This document shows, piece after piece, positions 20,672-29,987 of a stretch of DNA of 30,642 bases. Positions within the stretch are counted from its first letter, which is position 1, and each line of letters begins with the position of its first letter. Origin of the DNA: Hepatocystis sp. ex Piliocolobus tephrosceles (Eukaryota > Apicomplexa > Aconoidasida > Haemosporida > Plasmodiidae); NCBI GenBank assembly GCA_902459845.2, contig CABPSV020000096.1, forward strand, positions 1 to 30,642, read 5' to 3'. The notes below the pieces were generated by a model. The model saw nothing but the letters and a program-made list of their open reading frames with translations. It did not search any database and had not been told where the DNA came from. A program made the translations under genes and the position numbers.

Positions 20672-22736
20672 TCATATATTTAGCTTATTTTTGATATCCT
20701 AAAGAAATGAAAAAAAATAAAAATAAAATAAACAAATGAATAAATGAGTAAATAAAATAAAATATACTACGGTTAAACAAATGAGACATTGTGAATATCT
20801 TACAAAATGTTACACGTACTTTCTTATATAAACGAGTATAACAAGTATAAATATAATTTTATCGTCTAGTATAAATTTTTTTTTTTTTTTCGTTTTTTTT
20901 TTCTTTTTTAATTAATTATATTTATTTACCTTGAACGCTTGAGTTGCTATTTTAGACATACTCGTTTTTCCATTTTTTAACAGATAGTGAATTAGATTAT
21001 CATAAGAGTAAATTAAGTTATACAATAGCTTTGAAGATAAAAAATGTTTATATATTAATTGTGCTAAATCCGATTTGAAAATTGAATAATTGTTATTGTA
21101 AAAATGTAAAATATCATTAATTGTGTTTATATTAAAGTATGGGTTTATATTATTTTTATGATAAAACAAATTATTTTGATTTATGTTGGTAACATTTTTA
21201 TTTTTTATGAACAGCTCTTCTTTAATTAATTGATGTGAGTAAGCCTGAAGGTTATTTAAATTGATGTCATTTTGAAAATCAGGTAGGTAAGTGTTAATCA
21301 TTTGTTTTTTTAATTTTGTATAATGTTTATTCAAAATTGTGTTATTATAAGCTAATTGATAAATGTTTTTTATATAAGTTTTTTTTTTTTTTTTGTATAT
21401 GTTTTTAATATGATAATAATAAAAAAAAAAAAATAGATTGATAAGATTATTAATTTCTTTTCTTTCTTTTTGACCATATATCAAAGTGTTGCAATTGTCT
21501 GTTTTACTTTTTTTAATTTTTTCTTCAATTGTACCTTTTTGATCAAATATGTAAATAATTTTATGTACATTTTCATTTTTTATTAACTTCTGACTTTTAC
21601 TCATTTTGTTAGTCCCATCCAAATTCATTATTTGCATATGAAACTTAGAATCGAATATTTTTGGTATATTTGTAATATTAGGAAAAGTGTTGTTAATCTT
21701 TTTTGTAATTTTTTTCATCATTTCAATATTTTTGTTTTGATCGATCCCAATTATTAAATAATCAGGTTTATAAAGTAAAACATCTGATAACATTAAATTT
21801 GGATAGGACAATAAAGCAAGTGATTTGTTTTTTTCACTAACTTTTACATGAATATGTGAATTTAATAAATTAACTGAAGTAAATGTATTTATAATATAAT
21901 ACAATGATGTGTGTGCTTGAATATCTGATTGTTTAAAAATGTAGTAATAATGTTTTTGAAACACTTTATTTTTTGTGTTTATTTTTTTGTACTTATTATT
22001 TTTTTTTTTATTTCTATCTTCAAAATTTGTATCAAGTTTGTTATTCTTATAATTATATAAAATATTATTTTGTTTATAAAAAGTATTATCACTTTTATTT
22101 AAAATATTTTTCTGTTTAAGTTGCAAGGTGTCACTTGGGTCGTTACATGTCTTGTCATAGTATAATAAGTTATTGTCATTGTTATTTTTTTTACCTTTGC
22201 TACTGTCGTTGTCATTGTTATTATTATTGGTTTCATGGTGAAAAAGATTGCTCGTGTCATATGATTTATTGCTTTTAATATATCTGATAATGTTTTTCAA
22301 GTTTATATCATTTATATATATGTCTATGTATTTTTTTTTTTGTAAGTATATATCTATTATCAAAGATATAATAGCTTTTGTTAGATCATAAACATCTTTT
22401 TTCAAAGAAAATAAACTATTTATATTAGTTAAACAATGAAGATCGGCTATTAATATGATCTTTCTTAATTCCGCTATATCATGGTGCTTTTTTTTAACAC
22501 ATTTAATGTTTTTTTTTTTGACTTCAAGATTTATTAGGGGGTATAAGCATCCGATATAATTTCCCAAATGAATATTACCACTAGGCTGTAAAAAACAAAC
22601 CAATAAGAAACAAAAGAAATGATAAGTTTTATATATGTTTATATGGACTCAAAAACGCATGTATATAAATGTTGTACGTAAGTACATATAAACATATATA
22701 TATATGTACATATAAACCTATATATATGTACATACA

Positions 22737-22790
<54 letters not shown>

Positions 22791-23045
22791 TTACGTACGA
22801 ACTCCGTATAGCTAAAAAAATTGTGTTCAGATTTTGTTTACATTTGTTACCTTAATTCCAGTTAGAAATGTACAACTATTTTTTAATTGAAAGTTTGTTC
22901 TTGTCGTTTTCATCTGACATGTTTTAAAAATGTAAAAAAAACTTTTTTTTTTTCTGCTTGTTTTAACATTTTTATAAAAATGTATATAAAATATTATTAG
23001 AGAATATATAAGTAAGATTCTCCCTTTTCTAATAATATCCATCAA
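20672..23045 (-). CDS. Tryptophanyl-tRNA synthetase, organellar (probably apicoplast)
   Basis: This class I enzyme charges tRNA-Trp. Exons are 22851-23045, 20930-22585 and, as I propose, 20672-20698, giving 625 residues. Exon 1 ends ACT GGA ATT AAG|GTAACA and exon 2 begins after TTTTTACAG|. The join gives [14 protein letters not shown] (62-75), the HIGH-containing signature. KMSKS is at 392-396 in [10 protein letters not shown]. Between these lie the family blocks [39 protein letters not shown] and [11 protein letters not shown]. An Asn/Lys-rich insert of roughly 90 residues sits before FKQSD. Residues about 10-24 form a hydrophobic signal anchor followed by a basic stretch, the bipartite leader type that sends proteins to the apicoplast. 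Exon 2 can read on to TAA at 20912, giving VNKYN. Using the AAG|GTAAAT donor and the TTTAG| acceptor gives DIKNKLNI instead, which fits the family C terminus better. The third exon is inference. Confidence 0.9.
22741..22787. repeat. (TA)n tract in TrpRS intron 1
   Basis: A TA run of about 47 bases lies in the 265-bp intron 1 (22586-22850). Shorter ACATATATATATGTACATATAAAC-type units sit beside it at 22685-22740. Confidence 0.9.
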
Positions 23046-23841
23046 TGGTTTACTTTAAAATTTTGACACAAGAACTGCAAAAATATACATTTTTATTTCC
23101 TTTTCGCTTTTTATACAAAGTCATAAAAGTAAAAATGGAATATAGCAAATGGAATAATGGCTACAAACTACATACATCCATTTGTTATTTATACTTTTAT
23201 ATATTTCAGTGAGATAGTTTATTTTTTTATTTTTAATTAACCTTTAATTTACAAAATTTACCAATTTATTAATTTATAATATTGTTATATTAATGAATTA
23301 CAAAATAAAAATCTTTAAAAAAATTTTTTTTCAAAAAGTTGTATTGGTAATTTAAGTTAATATATTCAAAAAGCGCATATAATTTATCGCTTTACATAAT
23401 CACTTATAGTGAATTAAAAAAAAAGTTGTTACATAAGTATCACTTTTTTACATACTTTTTATATACTTTTTTTACCACAATAAGATACGCTTAAATTTCT
23501 TTGCTTTACTTTTTATGTGGTGTTTTAAGAATGGTTTACTTTGTATAAAATGTTTCATAGTGAAACAAAGTTATACTTAATTTAATCAGAAAAAAAGGAA
23601 AAAATTATTATTAAACACTCAATAAATGATAAGCTATCGTATTTTTTTTTTTTTTTTTTTTAAAGTATATGCTGTACCTTTTATGCTAAAAAACATTTAT
23701 TAAGAAAAAAAAAAAATAAATAAACTAATTTTTTAGCACTATGTATACATATGAGTGTGTTATAAAAAAACATGTCAAAAAAAAAAAAAAAATGGTTTTA
23801 TTCTAATACATTATTTTTTAAAAAATGCAAAATAATATATA

Positions 23842-23877
<36 letters not shown>

Positions 23878-23958
23878 CTAGATACGTATATGTATGTGTA
23901 TATATATATGTGTATTTTTTATAAGTAATGTGTATATATAAGCACAAAAAAACAATCA

Positions 23959-24111
23959 ATGGATATACATTTCATTCATAATTCATTAACCCCATATGTA
24001 CAAAAGGTATATCCAATATTAACAAATGAAGACATTTCATATATACGTACTTATATCTATTTGTGTTTTTTAAAAACAGACAATGAACACAACGGATTTT
24101 ATATAATGGAG

Positions 24112-24157
<46 letters not shown>

Positions 24158-24180
24158 AACACATATGCCATAAATGTTAA
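23959..24180 (+). CDS. Doubtful small open frame
   Basis: This 73-codon frame has a mixed, gene-like composition for its first 50 residues (MDIHFIHNSLTPYVQKVYPI...). It then enters a poly-Lys stretch encoded by a 44-A run and stops after NQHICHKC. There is no homology I recognise and no clear splice partner. It could be a small unannotated gene or chance. The poly-A run makes its 3' half unreliable. Confidence 0.2.
24112..24155. repeat. Poly-A run of 44 bases
   Basis: An uninterrupted A homopolymer, among the longest in the window. Its true length is likely uncertain in any assembly. Confidence 0.9.
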
Positions 24181-24246
24181 AAAAAAAAAAAAAATGTAAA
24201 TAATTTCATAAAATGTTAATATTTTGCAAAAAGAAAAAAAAACAAG

Positions 24247-27219
24247 TTAAAGTTCAAATATATCATTTAACGAATAATTTTTGTTATATGTAAAATTTTG
24301 TAATTTATTATTATTATTGTCACTTTTTGCTTTAATTGTTTCATTTATTTTGTTAATTATAACATTTCTTTGATATAATTTATTATTAATATTTGTTTGT
24401 ATTGAATTATTAAGATGATGAAAATTTGTATTTTGTTTTTTTTCTATTTCGGTTTTTGTTTCTTTTAAATAATTATTTTCACTTTTTTTTAAATTGCGTT
24501 TTTCTTCGATTTGCACCTTATTACTATTTTTTAAATCATGCATTTTTTTAGTAATATTTGTTTTTATGTCTTCAATTTCTTTAACATCATTAGAATTGTT
24601 TGGGGACGTATGGCTGTTTATTCCAAACACGTTATTTGTTTTATGGTCGCTTTTATTATCATTGATATTAACATTTTCATTGTTTTTTTCATCGTTTTTT
24701 TCTTCGTTTTTTTCTTCTTCTTCTTTTTTTTTTTTTTTTTTTTTTTCGATAAACTTGTTTACTAAATTTTCGTTATATAAATTAGTCAGACATAAATTAA
24801 TTATATCAGGATTATAAACAATTTTTGTATTAGCTACAGAGGCCTTTTTTTTTAAATTCGTAGATTCATTAACAGTATGACATTTTGCATTATATAAGTA
24901 TGTTGTGATATTCTTTTGAAATGTATTTTCGTTTATATTATTTATGGCTAGTTTATTAGTATCAAATGAATCTTTTTTTATTGTATGAGAATTATTGTCT
25001 GTATTTGTAATATCATCTTTTATTATTTTTATGTTGTTAAGATGGCAACTGTTTGTATCGTTTTTAGCGCAACTATTTGTATCGTTTTTAGCGCAACTGT
25101 TTGTATCGTTTTTAGCGCAACTGTTTGTATCGTTTTTAGCGCAACTGTTTGTATCGTTTTTAGCGCAACTGTTTGTATCGTTTTTAGCGCAACTGTTTGT
25201 ATCGTTTTTAGCGCTATTGTTTGTATCGTTTTTAATTAGTTGTTTATCGTTCATAGATTCGTTTTGATTATTATTTGTGGATTCGTTTTGATTATTATTT
25301 GTGGATTCGTTTTGACCATTATTTTTAGATTCGTTTTGACCATTATTTTTAGATTTGTTTTGACCATTATTTTTAGATTTGTTTTGACCATTATTTTTAG
25401 ATTCGTTTTGACCATTATTTTTAGATTCGTTTTGTTCATCATTTATGGATTCGTTTTGTTTATTGTTAGTGGATTCGTTTTTTAAAGCGTATATGTGAGA
25501 ATCAAATATTACATTGTCAATAAAGGATAAGAATGACAGGGAAAGAATATTTACGAGTTTATTATCGATATCTGTTGATGACGATGACATCATATGAGAA
25601 TTTCCAGTAACGCTTTTTATGTAGTTATTCAAAATATTAATTTCTTCAGTTGCGTTATCTTTAGTACTTAAATAGTAATCTTTTGATTTTAATTGATTTT
25701 CTTCAATTTTATTATTTAAAGAATATTTGTACAAATCAAAAGGATCACTAGATTGACACATATTTTCATATACGTCATCTTCATCTGTATCAACTGAACT
25801 GCTATCTCCTTCACCACCATCTGAAGATTTTTCACTTGAATAACAAATATTTATTTGAACACATTCGCTTTTTTTTTTTTTTTTGTTATTTTCTCCAAGA
25901 CATTTATAAAAATTCTCATTGATAAACTGATGATTGTCTATGAACATCATATCTTTTTCTTTAAATGAGTTATTTAACTTTATAACGTTTGAGTAGCTTT
26001 TATTGCTCCTTTTTTTAACATTTTCTTTGACTACATCGGATTTGTTTTTTTCATTAGCGCTTTTTTTTTTTCTATTATACTTCACTATTTTTACGTTATT
26101 GTTATTACCTTTTCTACTATTATTAGTACTATTGTTATTATTAGTACTAATGTAATTATTATTATTATTATTATTATCACTATTAGTACTATTCTTATTA
26201 GTACTATTATTATTGCTGTTATTTTTGTTGCTGTTATTATTGTTGCTGTTATTATTGTTGCTGTTATTAATGCTGCTGTTATTATTGTTGCTGTTATTAT
26301 TGTTTCTGTTATTAATGTTGCTGTTATTATTGCTATTAGTGCTATTGTTATTATTATTATTATTAATACTACTTAAATTATTACTATCGATATTACTATG
26401 ATTATTACTTTTAAAATTATTATCGATATTACTATTATGATAAATACTACTATTAACTAAATTATTATTATTATTACTATTATTACTGCTATGATTATTA
26501 GAGATCACATTGTTACTATTGATCACATCATAGCTGTTATTAATAGTGTCTTGAAAATGACAATTATTGTCAAAATTTTGATTATTATTTTTTTGATTAA
26601 AAGAAAAATATTTTTCGTTCAAATTTTTATTTTTTACATTTTTGTTTTCTTTTGGATCTTTATCATTATTATTCAATGTTATTAAAGGTGCATGATTTAT
26701 ATTTTTTGCATTCATTATAATATCAGTGTTATCCAAACATTTATTTTCATGCGTTACTTTATGTGGTACATTTGTATACTTGTGTTTGTCATGTTCGTTA
26801 TTTTTATCAAAGGAACTTATATTATTATTAATAAAAAATGGATAATTCATTTTTTTACTATCTTCACAATGGATCTTATAATTATTTTGATATTCTAATA
26901 TGCCATCATTTTTTAACTGATGTTTTTTATTTTGTTTGAAAAAATTGAAACATTTACTATTCGCTTCTTCATTGTTACATTTATATTGCTGTAGTACTAC
27001 ATGTTGTAAATTTTTAAAGTTATTTGAAAGGTCATTATCTTTTTTTTCAGTTTTATTGTATTCACTCATCAATTCGCTTTCATTTTTTTTGAAGAATGAT
27101 ATGTTCATTCTATATATGAAATATATGTGGTACTCTTTTTTTATTTTTTTTCTTTGATTTTTTTTTTTTTTTTTAAAACAAAAAAGATTACATAAATATC
27201 CATTAAGGAGTTCATTCAA
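24247..27219 (-). CDS. Large Asn-rich protein with two octapeptide repeat arrays
   Basis: A single long frame of 990 residues from the ATG at 27219. I do not recognise it. The first 37 residues (Lys-rich, mixed with Phe/Tyr) look like translated leader. The Met at residue 38 (27106-27108, MNISFFKKNESELMSEYN) may be the real start. Residues about 230-370 are Asn/Ser runs. A Ser/Asp/Glu stretch (SSDGGEGDSSSVDTDEDD) lies near 460-480. Residues 581-660 are ten copies of an eight-residue unit like NESKNNGQ. After Leu-Ile, residues 663-726 are eight copies of KNDTNSCA. Between and after these, less repetitive blocks such as YNPDIINLCLTNLYNENLVNKFIE (near 820) and the C-terminal YSLNDIFEL may be the conserved parts. 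A Lys/Glu run at about 845-865 could be coiled coil. No signal peptide or membrane segment is evident. The protein is probably intracellular and largely disordered. Confidence 0.8.
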   Translation of the reverse strand: MNELLNGYLCNLFCFKKKKKNQRKKIKKEYHIYFIYRMNISFFKKNESELMSEYNKTEKKDNDLSNNFKNLQHVVLQQYKCNNEEANSKCFNFFKQNKKHQLKNDGILEYQNNYKIHCEDSKKMNYPFFINNNISSFDKNNEHDKHKYTNVPHKVTHENKCLDNTDIIMNAKNINHAPLITLNNNDKDPKENKNVKNKNLNEKYFSFNQKNNNQNFDNNCHFQDTINNSYDVINSNNVISNNHSSNNSNNNNNLVNSSIYHNSNIDNNFKSNNHSNIDSNNLSSINNNNNNNSTNSNNNSNINNRNNNNSNNNNSSINNSNNNNSNNNNSNKNNSNNNSTNKNSTNSDNNNNNNNYISTNNNNSTNNSRKGNNNNVKIVKYNRKKKSANEKNKSDVVKENVKKRSNKSYSNVIKLNNSFKEKDMMFIDNHQFINENFYKCLGENNKKKKKSECVQINICYSSEKSSDGGEGDSSSVDTDEDDVYENMCQSSDPFDLYKYSLNNKIEENQLKSKDYYLSTKDNATEEINILNNYIKSVTGNSHMMSSSSTDIDNKLVNILSLSFLSFIDNVIFDSHIYALKNESTNNKQNESINDEQNESKNNGQNESKNNGQNKSKNNGQNKSKNNGQNESKNNGQNESTNNNQNESTNNNQNESMNDKQLIKNDTNNSAKNDTNSCAKNDTNSCAKNDTNSCAKNDTNSCAKNDTNSCAKNDTNSCAKNDTNSCHLNNIKIIKDDITNTDNNSHTIKKDSFDTNKLAINNINENTFQKNITTYLYNAKCHTVNESTNLKKKASVANTKIVYNPDIINLCLTNLYNENLVNKFIEKKKKKKKEEEEKNEEKNDEKNNENVNINDNKSDHKTNNVFGINSHTSPNNSNDVKEIEDIKTNITKKMHDLKNSNKVQIEEKRNLKKSENNYLKETKTEIEKKQNTNFHHLNNSIQTNINNKLYQRNVIINKINETIKAKSDNNNNKLQNFTYNKNYSLNDIFEL
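25042..25233 (-). repeat. 24-bp array coding KNDTNSCA x8
   Basis: Eight in-frame 24-bp units lie inside the large Asn-rich gene. The six middle units are identical in protein (KNDTNSCA). The first is KNDTNNSA and the last ends SCH. DNA identity between units is very high, so the array expanded recently. Each unit places one Cys eight residues from the next. Confidence 0.95.
25240..25479 (-). repeat. 24-bp array coding NESKNNGQ x10
   Basis: Ten in-frame 24-bp units sit six bases from the KNDTNSCA array. Variants include NESTNNKQ, NESINDEQ, NKSKNNGQ, NESTNNNQ and NESMNDKQ. The centre is most uniform and the edges most diverged. Confidence 0.95.
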
Positions 27220-28243
27220 ATTAAAAAATAAACATAAAAAATAAAATAATTTTATAATTAAGGAAATTCAATTTTACTTACTCATTTTCGTTACAAATTG
27301 TACTATACAATATATTTAATTTAATTTAATTTTTTTTTTTTTTTTTAATTCACACAAAATGTTATATATATATATATATATATATAATATACATATATTT
27401 TTTTTATATTCGCACAAAAACTTTAAATGTATTATATATATAGTACATGTACACTTTTTATTTTGATTATGTTAAGATTATATATATAATAAAAATTCGA
27501 AATGAAACAACATGCAGAAACAAAAAAAAAAAAGTTATTTAATTTTATAAATTAACGCTAATCACTGTGGATTGATTTATACATATACATATATAAAAAT
27601 AAACATATTTTTAAATAACATACGCAATAACTTTTTCTTCTGAACTTTTACTATATAAATAAGTTCACCATATTAAAAAAGTTTTTATTCCGAATTTTTT
27701 TTTAAATACTTATTTGTGAGTTTAAGTGTAATGTTATTGGGAAGAAAAACCGTATTTTTGTGAAAGCGTTTACAAAGCTTCAATATAAAAATATAAAAGC
27801 AACTTATGGTATAACTTTATTGACAAGTTTTCTTTTTTTACTTTTATGAAAAAAAAAAAAAAAAAAAAAAAAAATAAATAATATAATAAAAAAAACAATA
27901 CGCCTTTGTAAGTTTGTTTTGTTTGGTTTGTGATTAATACTTATAAAAATTATGTTGTTTATATTATATAAAAACATTACTATAAAAATTTTTTCTGCTC
28001 TTTCTTTTCCTCTATGTTTGTACATGCAATTGAAATAAGTAAGGTACTAAAAATAAAACGTGTAACCATGGCTTAAAAGCGAAAAAAAAAATTATTTATC
28101 TTTACATGAATTTGTTATAAAAGACAAAATGCTTTGAAGCAAATAAAGCATATAATACAAATCGAAAATATTATAAAGATTAAAAACATAACTTAAAAAA
28201 ACTGAATTATCTTTGTAATTTATGTAAAAAATTAAATAAATAA

Positions 28244-28284
<41 letters not shown>

Positions 28285-29114
28285 GTATATATGTATATAT
28301 ATATGTATATGTATATGTGCAAAATCAGCCAAATGTTTTAAATGGTGATAAAAAAAACTGCGTTATTGAAAGTTTAAAACGGTTTATAAATATTTTTAAA
28401 ACAAATAATAATTTAAAGTTATTAAAAGAAAAATAAAAAAAAAAGCAATAAAAAAAGAACATGTATATGTAAATATACTTATTGAAGAAAAGGATTATTA
28501 TTTTAGAAATAAGAAGTACAATTATTATATTTTGCTACATGTTAACATACTCAGCATTGACAGAAAATGTGTTACATTTTGAATGTAGCAAATTGGTTAT
28601 ATAATAACACTATCAAATATGTATATATTTATATGTATTTGAGAGCAGTTATATATGTAGGTATTGTTTTACCTCATTATTGTCATAACATTTACAATAG
28701 TTATATAAACATTTATTGTGATTGGTTATTTCGGTTGAACGTGTTCAAAAATTATAAAGGTTTGTTTTAATTTTTATACGACTGTTTCTATAGTTATATA
28801 ATTTATAACATTTTGTTTTATTTTTTATTTTATGTTTTAAAATAATATTATTATAAGTTTTTATAAGCAAACATAATAATCGTTTAGTTTGTATTTTTTA
28901 ATGTTTTAATATCCTTATAAATATAAATATATATATATAAGTTTTAATGATTACTATGAAAGGAACGTTAATACAATAAATATAAAACTATTTTTGCGTG
29001 TTTGAACAGTATTGTAAGTTAAATAATGTGGCTCTATGACGAAATGTTTTGTATTTAAAATAGAAAAATAGCTTCATGATAATAAATGTTAAGTAAACTT
29101 TTTAAATATTGAAT

Positions 29115-29159
<45 letters not shown>

Positions 29160-29313
29160 AATGATTTTTAATCGTAATTAAAAACATGAATTATTAGTAA
29201 AAAAAAGATAATCCCCGTTCATGTGCGAAGATTATGTAACATAATAAACATTATTCATACTATATGTATATGTATGTATATATACATATTAAAATATACA
29301 CTTCATACAGAAA
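27220..29313. other. Spacer between the repeat-protein gene and tRNA-Val
   Basis: This holds the promoter side of the 24247-27219 gene and long AT-rich sequence. It contains TA runs (27364-27386, 28242-28276), an A-run at 27849-27874 and 40 T at 29116-29155. Short open frames exist (for example 28567-28770) but none shows family similarity or good splice partners. Confidence 0.55.
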
Positions 29314-29385
29314 GCGGGCATGGTCTAGTGGCTATGACGCCTGCCTAACATGCAGGAGATCCCGAGTTCGATCCTCGGTGCCCGT
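29314..29385 (+). tRNA. tRNA-Val (anticodon AAC)
   Basis: A 72-nt cloverleaf. The acceptor stem GCGGGCA pairs with TGCCCGT (one G-T pair at the end). The D arm is GTCT...TGAC, with a T-T mismatch in the fourth pair. The anticodon stem CCTGC/GCAGG encloses loop CTAACAT, so the anticodon is AAC at 29347-29349. The first A would become inosine and read GTT, GTC and GTA. The T arm CCGAG/CTCGG has loop TTCGATC. Internal promoter boxes are visible: A box TGGTCTAGTGG at 29321-29331 and B box GAGTTCGATCC at 29364-29374. There is no intron, and the 3' CCA is not encoded. The sequence closely resembles other eukaryotic nuclear tRNA-Val genes. Confidence 0.96.
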
Positions 29386-29403
29386 ATTTGTATTATTGAT
29401 AAA

Positions 29404-29413
29404 TTTTTTTTTT
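29404..29413 (+). terminator. Pol III terminator of tRNA-Val
   Basis: A run of ten T begins 19 bases after the tRNA 3' end. It is the first T-run of four or more downstream, which is the usual stop signal for RNA polymerase III. Confidence 0.8.
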
Positions 29414-29613
29414 ATATGGTATATTGCTCTTATTTTTTTGCTTACAAAAAAATGCAATATTTTAAAAGAAGCTTATAATTCATTTTGCTGCGTTCCATCT
29501 AACCATTACAAATGTATAAAAAAAAAATTATATATATTTTTTTTCATTAACTAATGGTAATGATAATTATAATTATGGTTTTTTTTTTTTTTTTTTTTAA
29601 ATTAAAATGTATC

Positions 29614-29987
29614 TTATGAGGTCAATGGTAGCTGATACTGTTGTTTTAATTTTAATTGTTTTTTTCTTACAATTAATGTTTGCAATATGTTAATACGTAT
29701 AAATATATTTTCTTTAGCAATTTTTAGAAACATACGTTTATAATTTATAAAGTACTAAAAAAAAAAAAAAATAAGTAAATATGTATATATATATATATAT
29801 ATATATATCCAATAAAAATATAATGTTTTAAAAAAGATTGAAATTATTTACTTACCATTATTGTTATGGCTATAGTGAATATTCTGGTATTTATAAAAAG
29901 TTTCTTTTATTTGAGCACTATGCAACGCTGAAGAATCGTATATATTTAAGAAAATGAGACATGTAATAATACAACACAAATTTACTA
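29614..29987 (-). CDS. Possible small spliced gene (exon boundaries uncertain)
   Basis: Read on the minus strand, a strong donor AATAATG|GTAAGT ends at 29856. An acceptor preceded by 14 or more T ends at 29755, giving a 101-bp intron of typical Plasmodium form. Upstream of the donor, one frame is open for about 43 codons (from about 29987) and is less AT-rich than its surroundings. It has a hydrophobic start (NLCCIITCLIFLNIY) followed by DSSALHSAQIKETFYKYQ. Downstream, a 47-codon frame (29614-29754, YFINYKRMFLKIAKEN... to PLTS and TAA) is open. The two frames do not join in phase, and the first exon lacks an ATG. Either the first exon is read in another frame with a small exon before it, or the second exon ends early as VLYKL. 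A further donor-like ATAG|GTAACA lies at about 30124. I recognise no family. Confidence 0.3.

Larger units (their letters stand above)
23046..24246. other. Spacer upstream of TrpRS
   Basis: This should hold the TrpRS promoter and the 3' UTR of the repeat-protein gene, both minus strand. It contains several A or T runs, including 44 A at 24112-24155. A short plus-strand open frame at 23959-24180 is listed separately as doubtful. Confidence 0.55.

Noticed and set aside
24985..25485. Plus-strand frames with VCIVFSAT- and FVLTIIFR-like repeats
   Set aside because: They are antisense readings of the two octapeptide arrays of the minus-strand gene.
28567..28770. 67-codon plus-strand frame (MCYILNVANWLYNN...)
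   Set aside because: Its composition is not distinctive, it has no splice partner, no recognisable similarity, and lies in AT-rich spacer. I consider it chance.
29264..29554. 96-codon plus-strand frame overlapping the tRNA
   Set aside because: Its middle is simply the tRNA-Val sequence read as protein. The cloverleaf is complete and explains the conserved bases.
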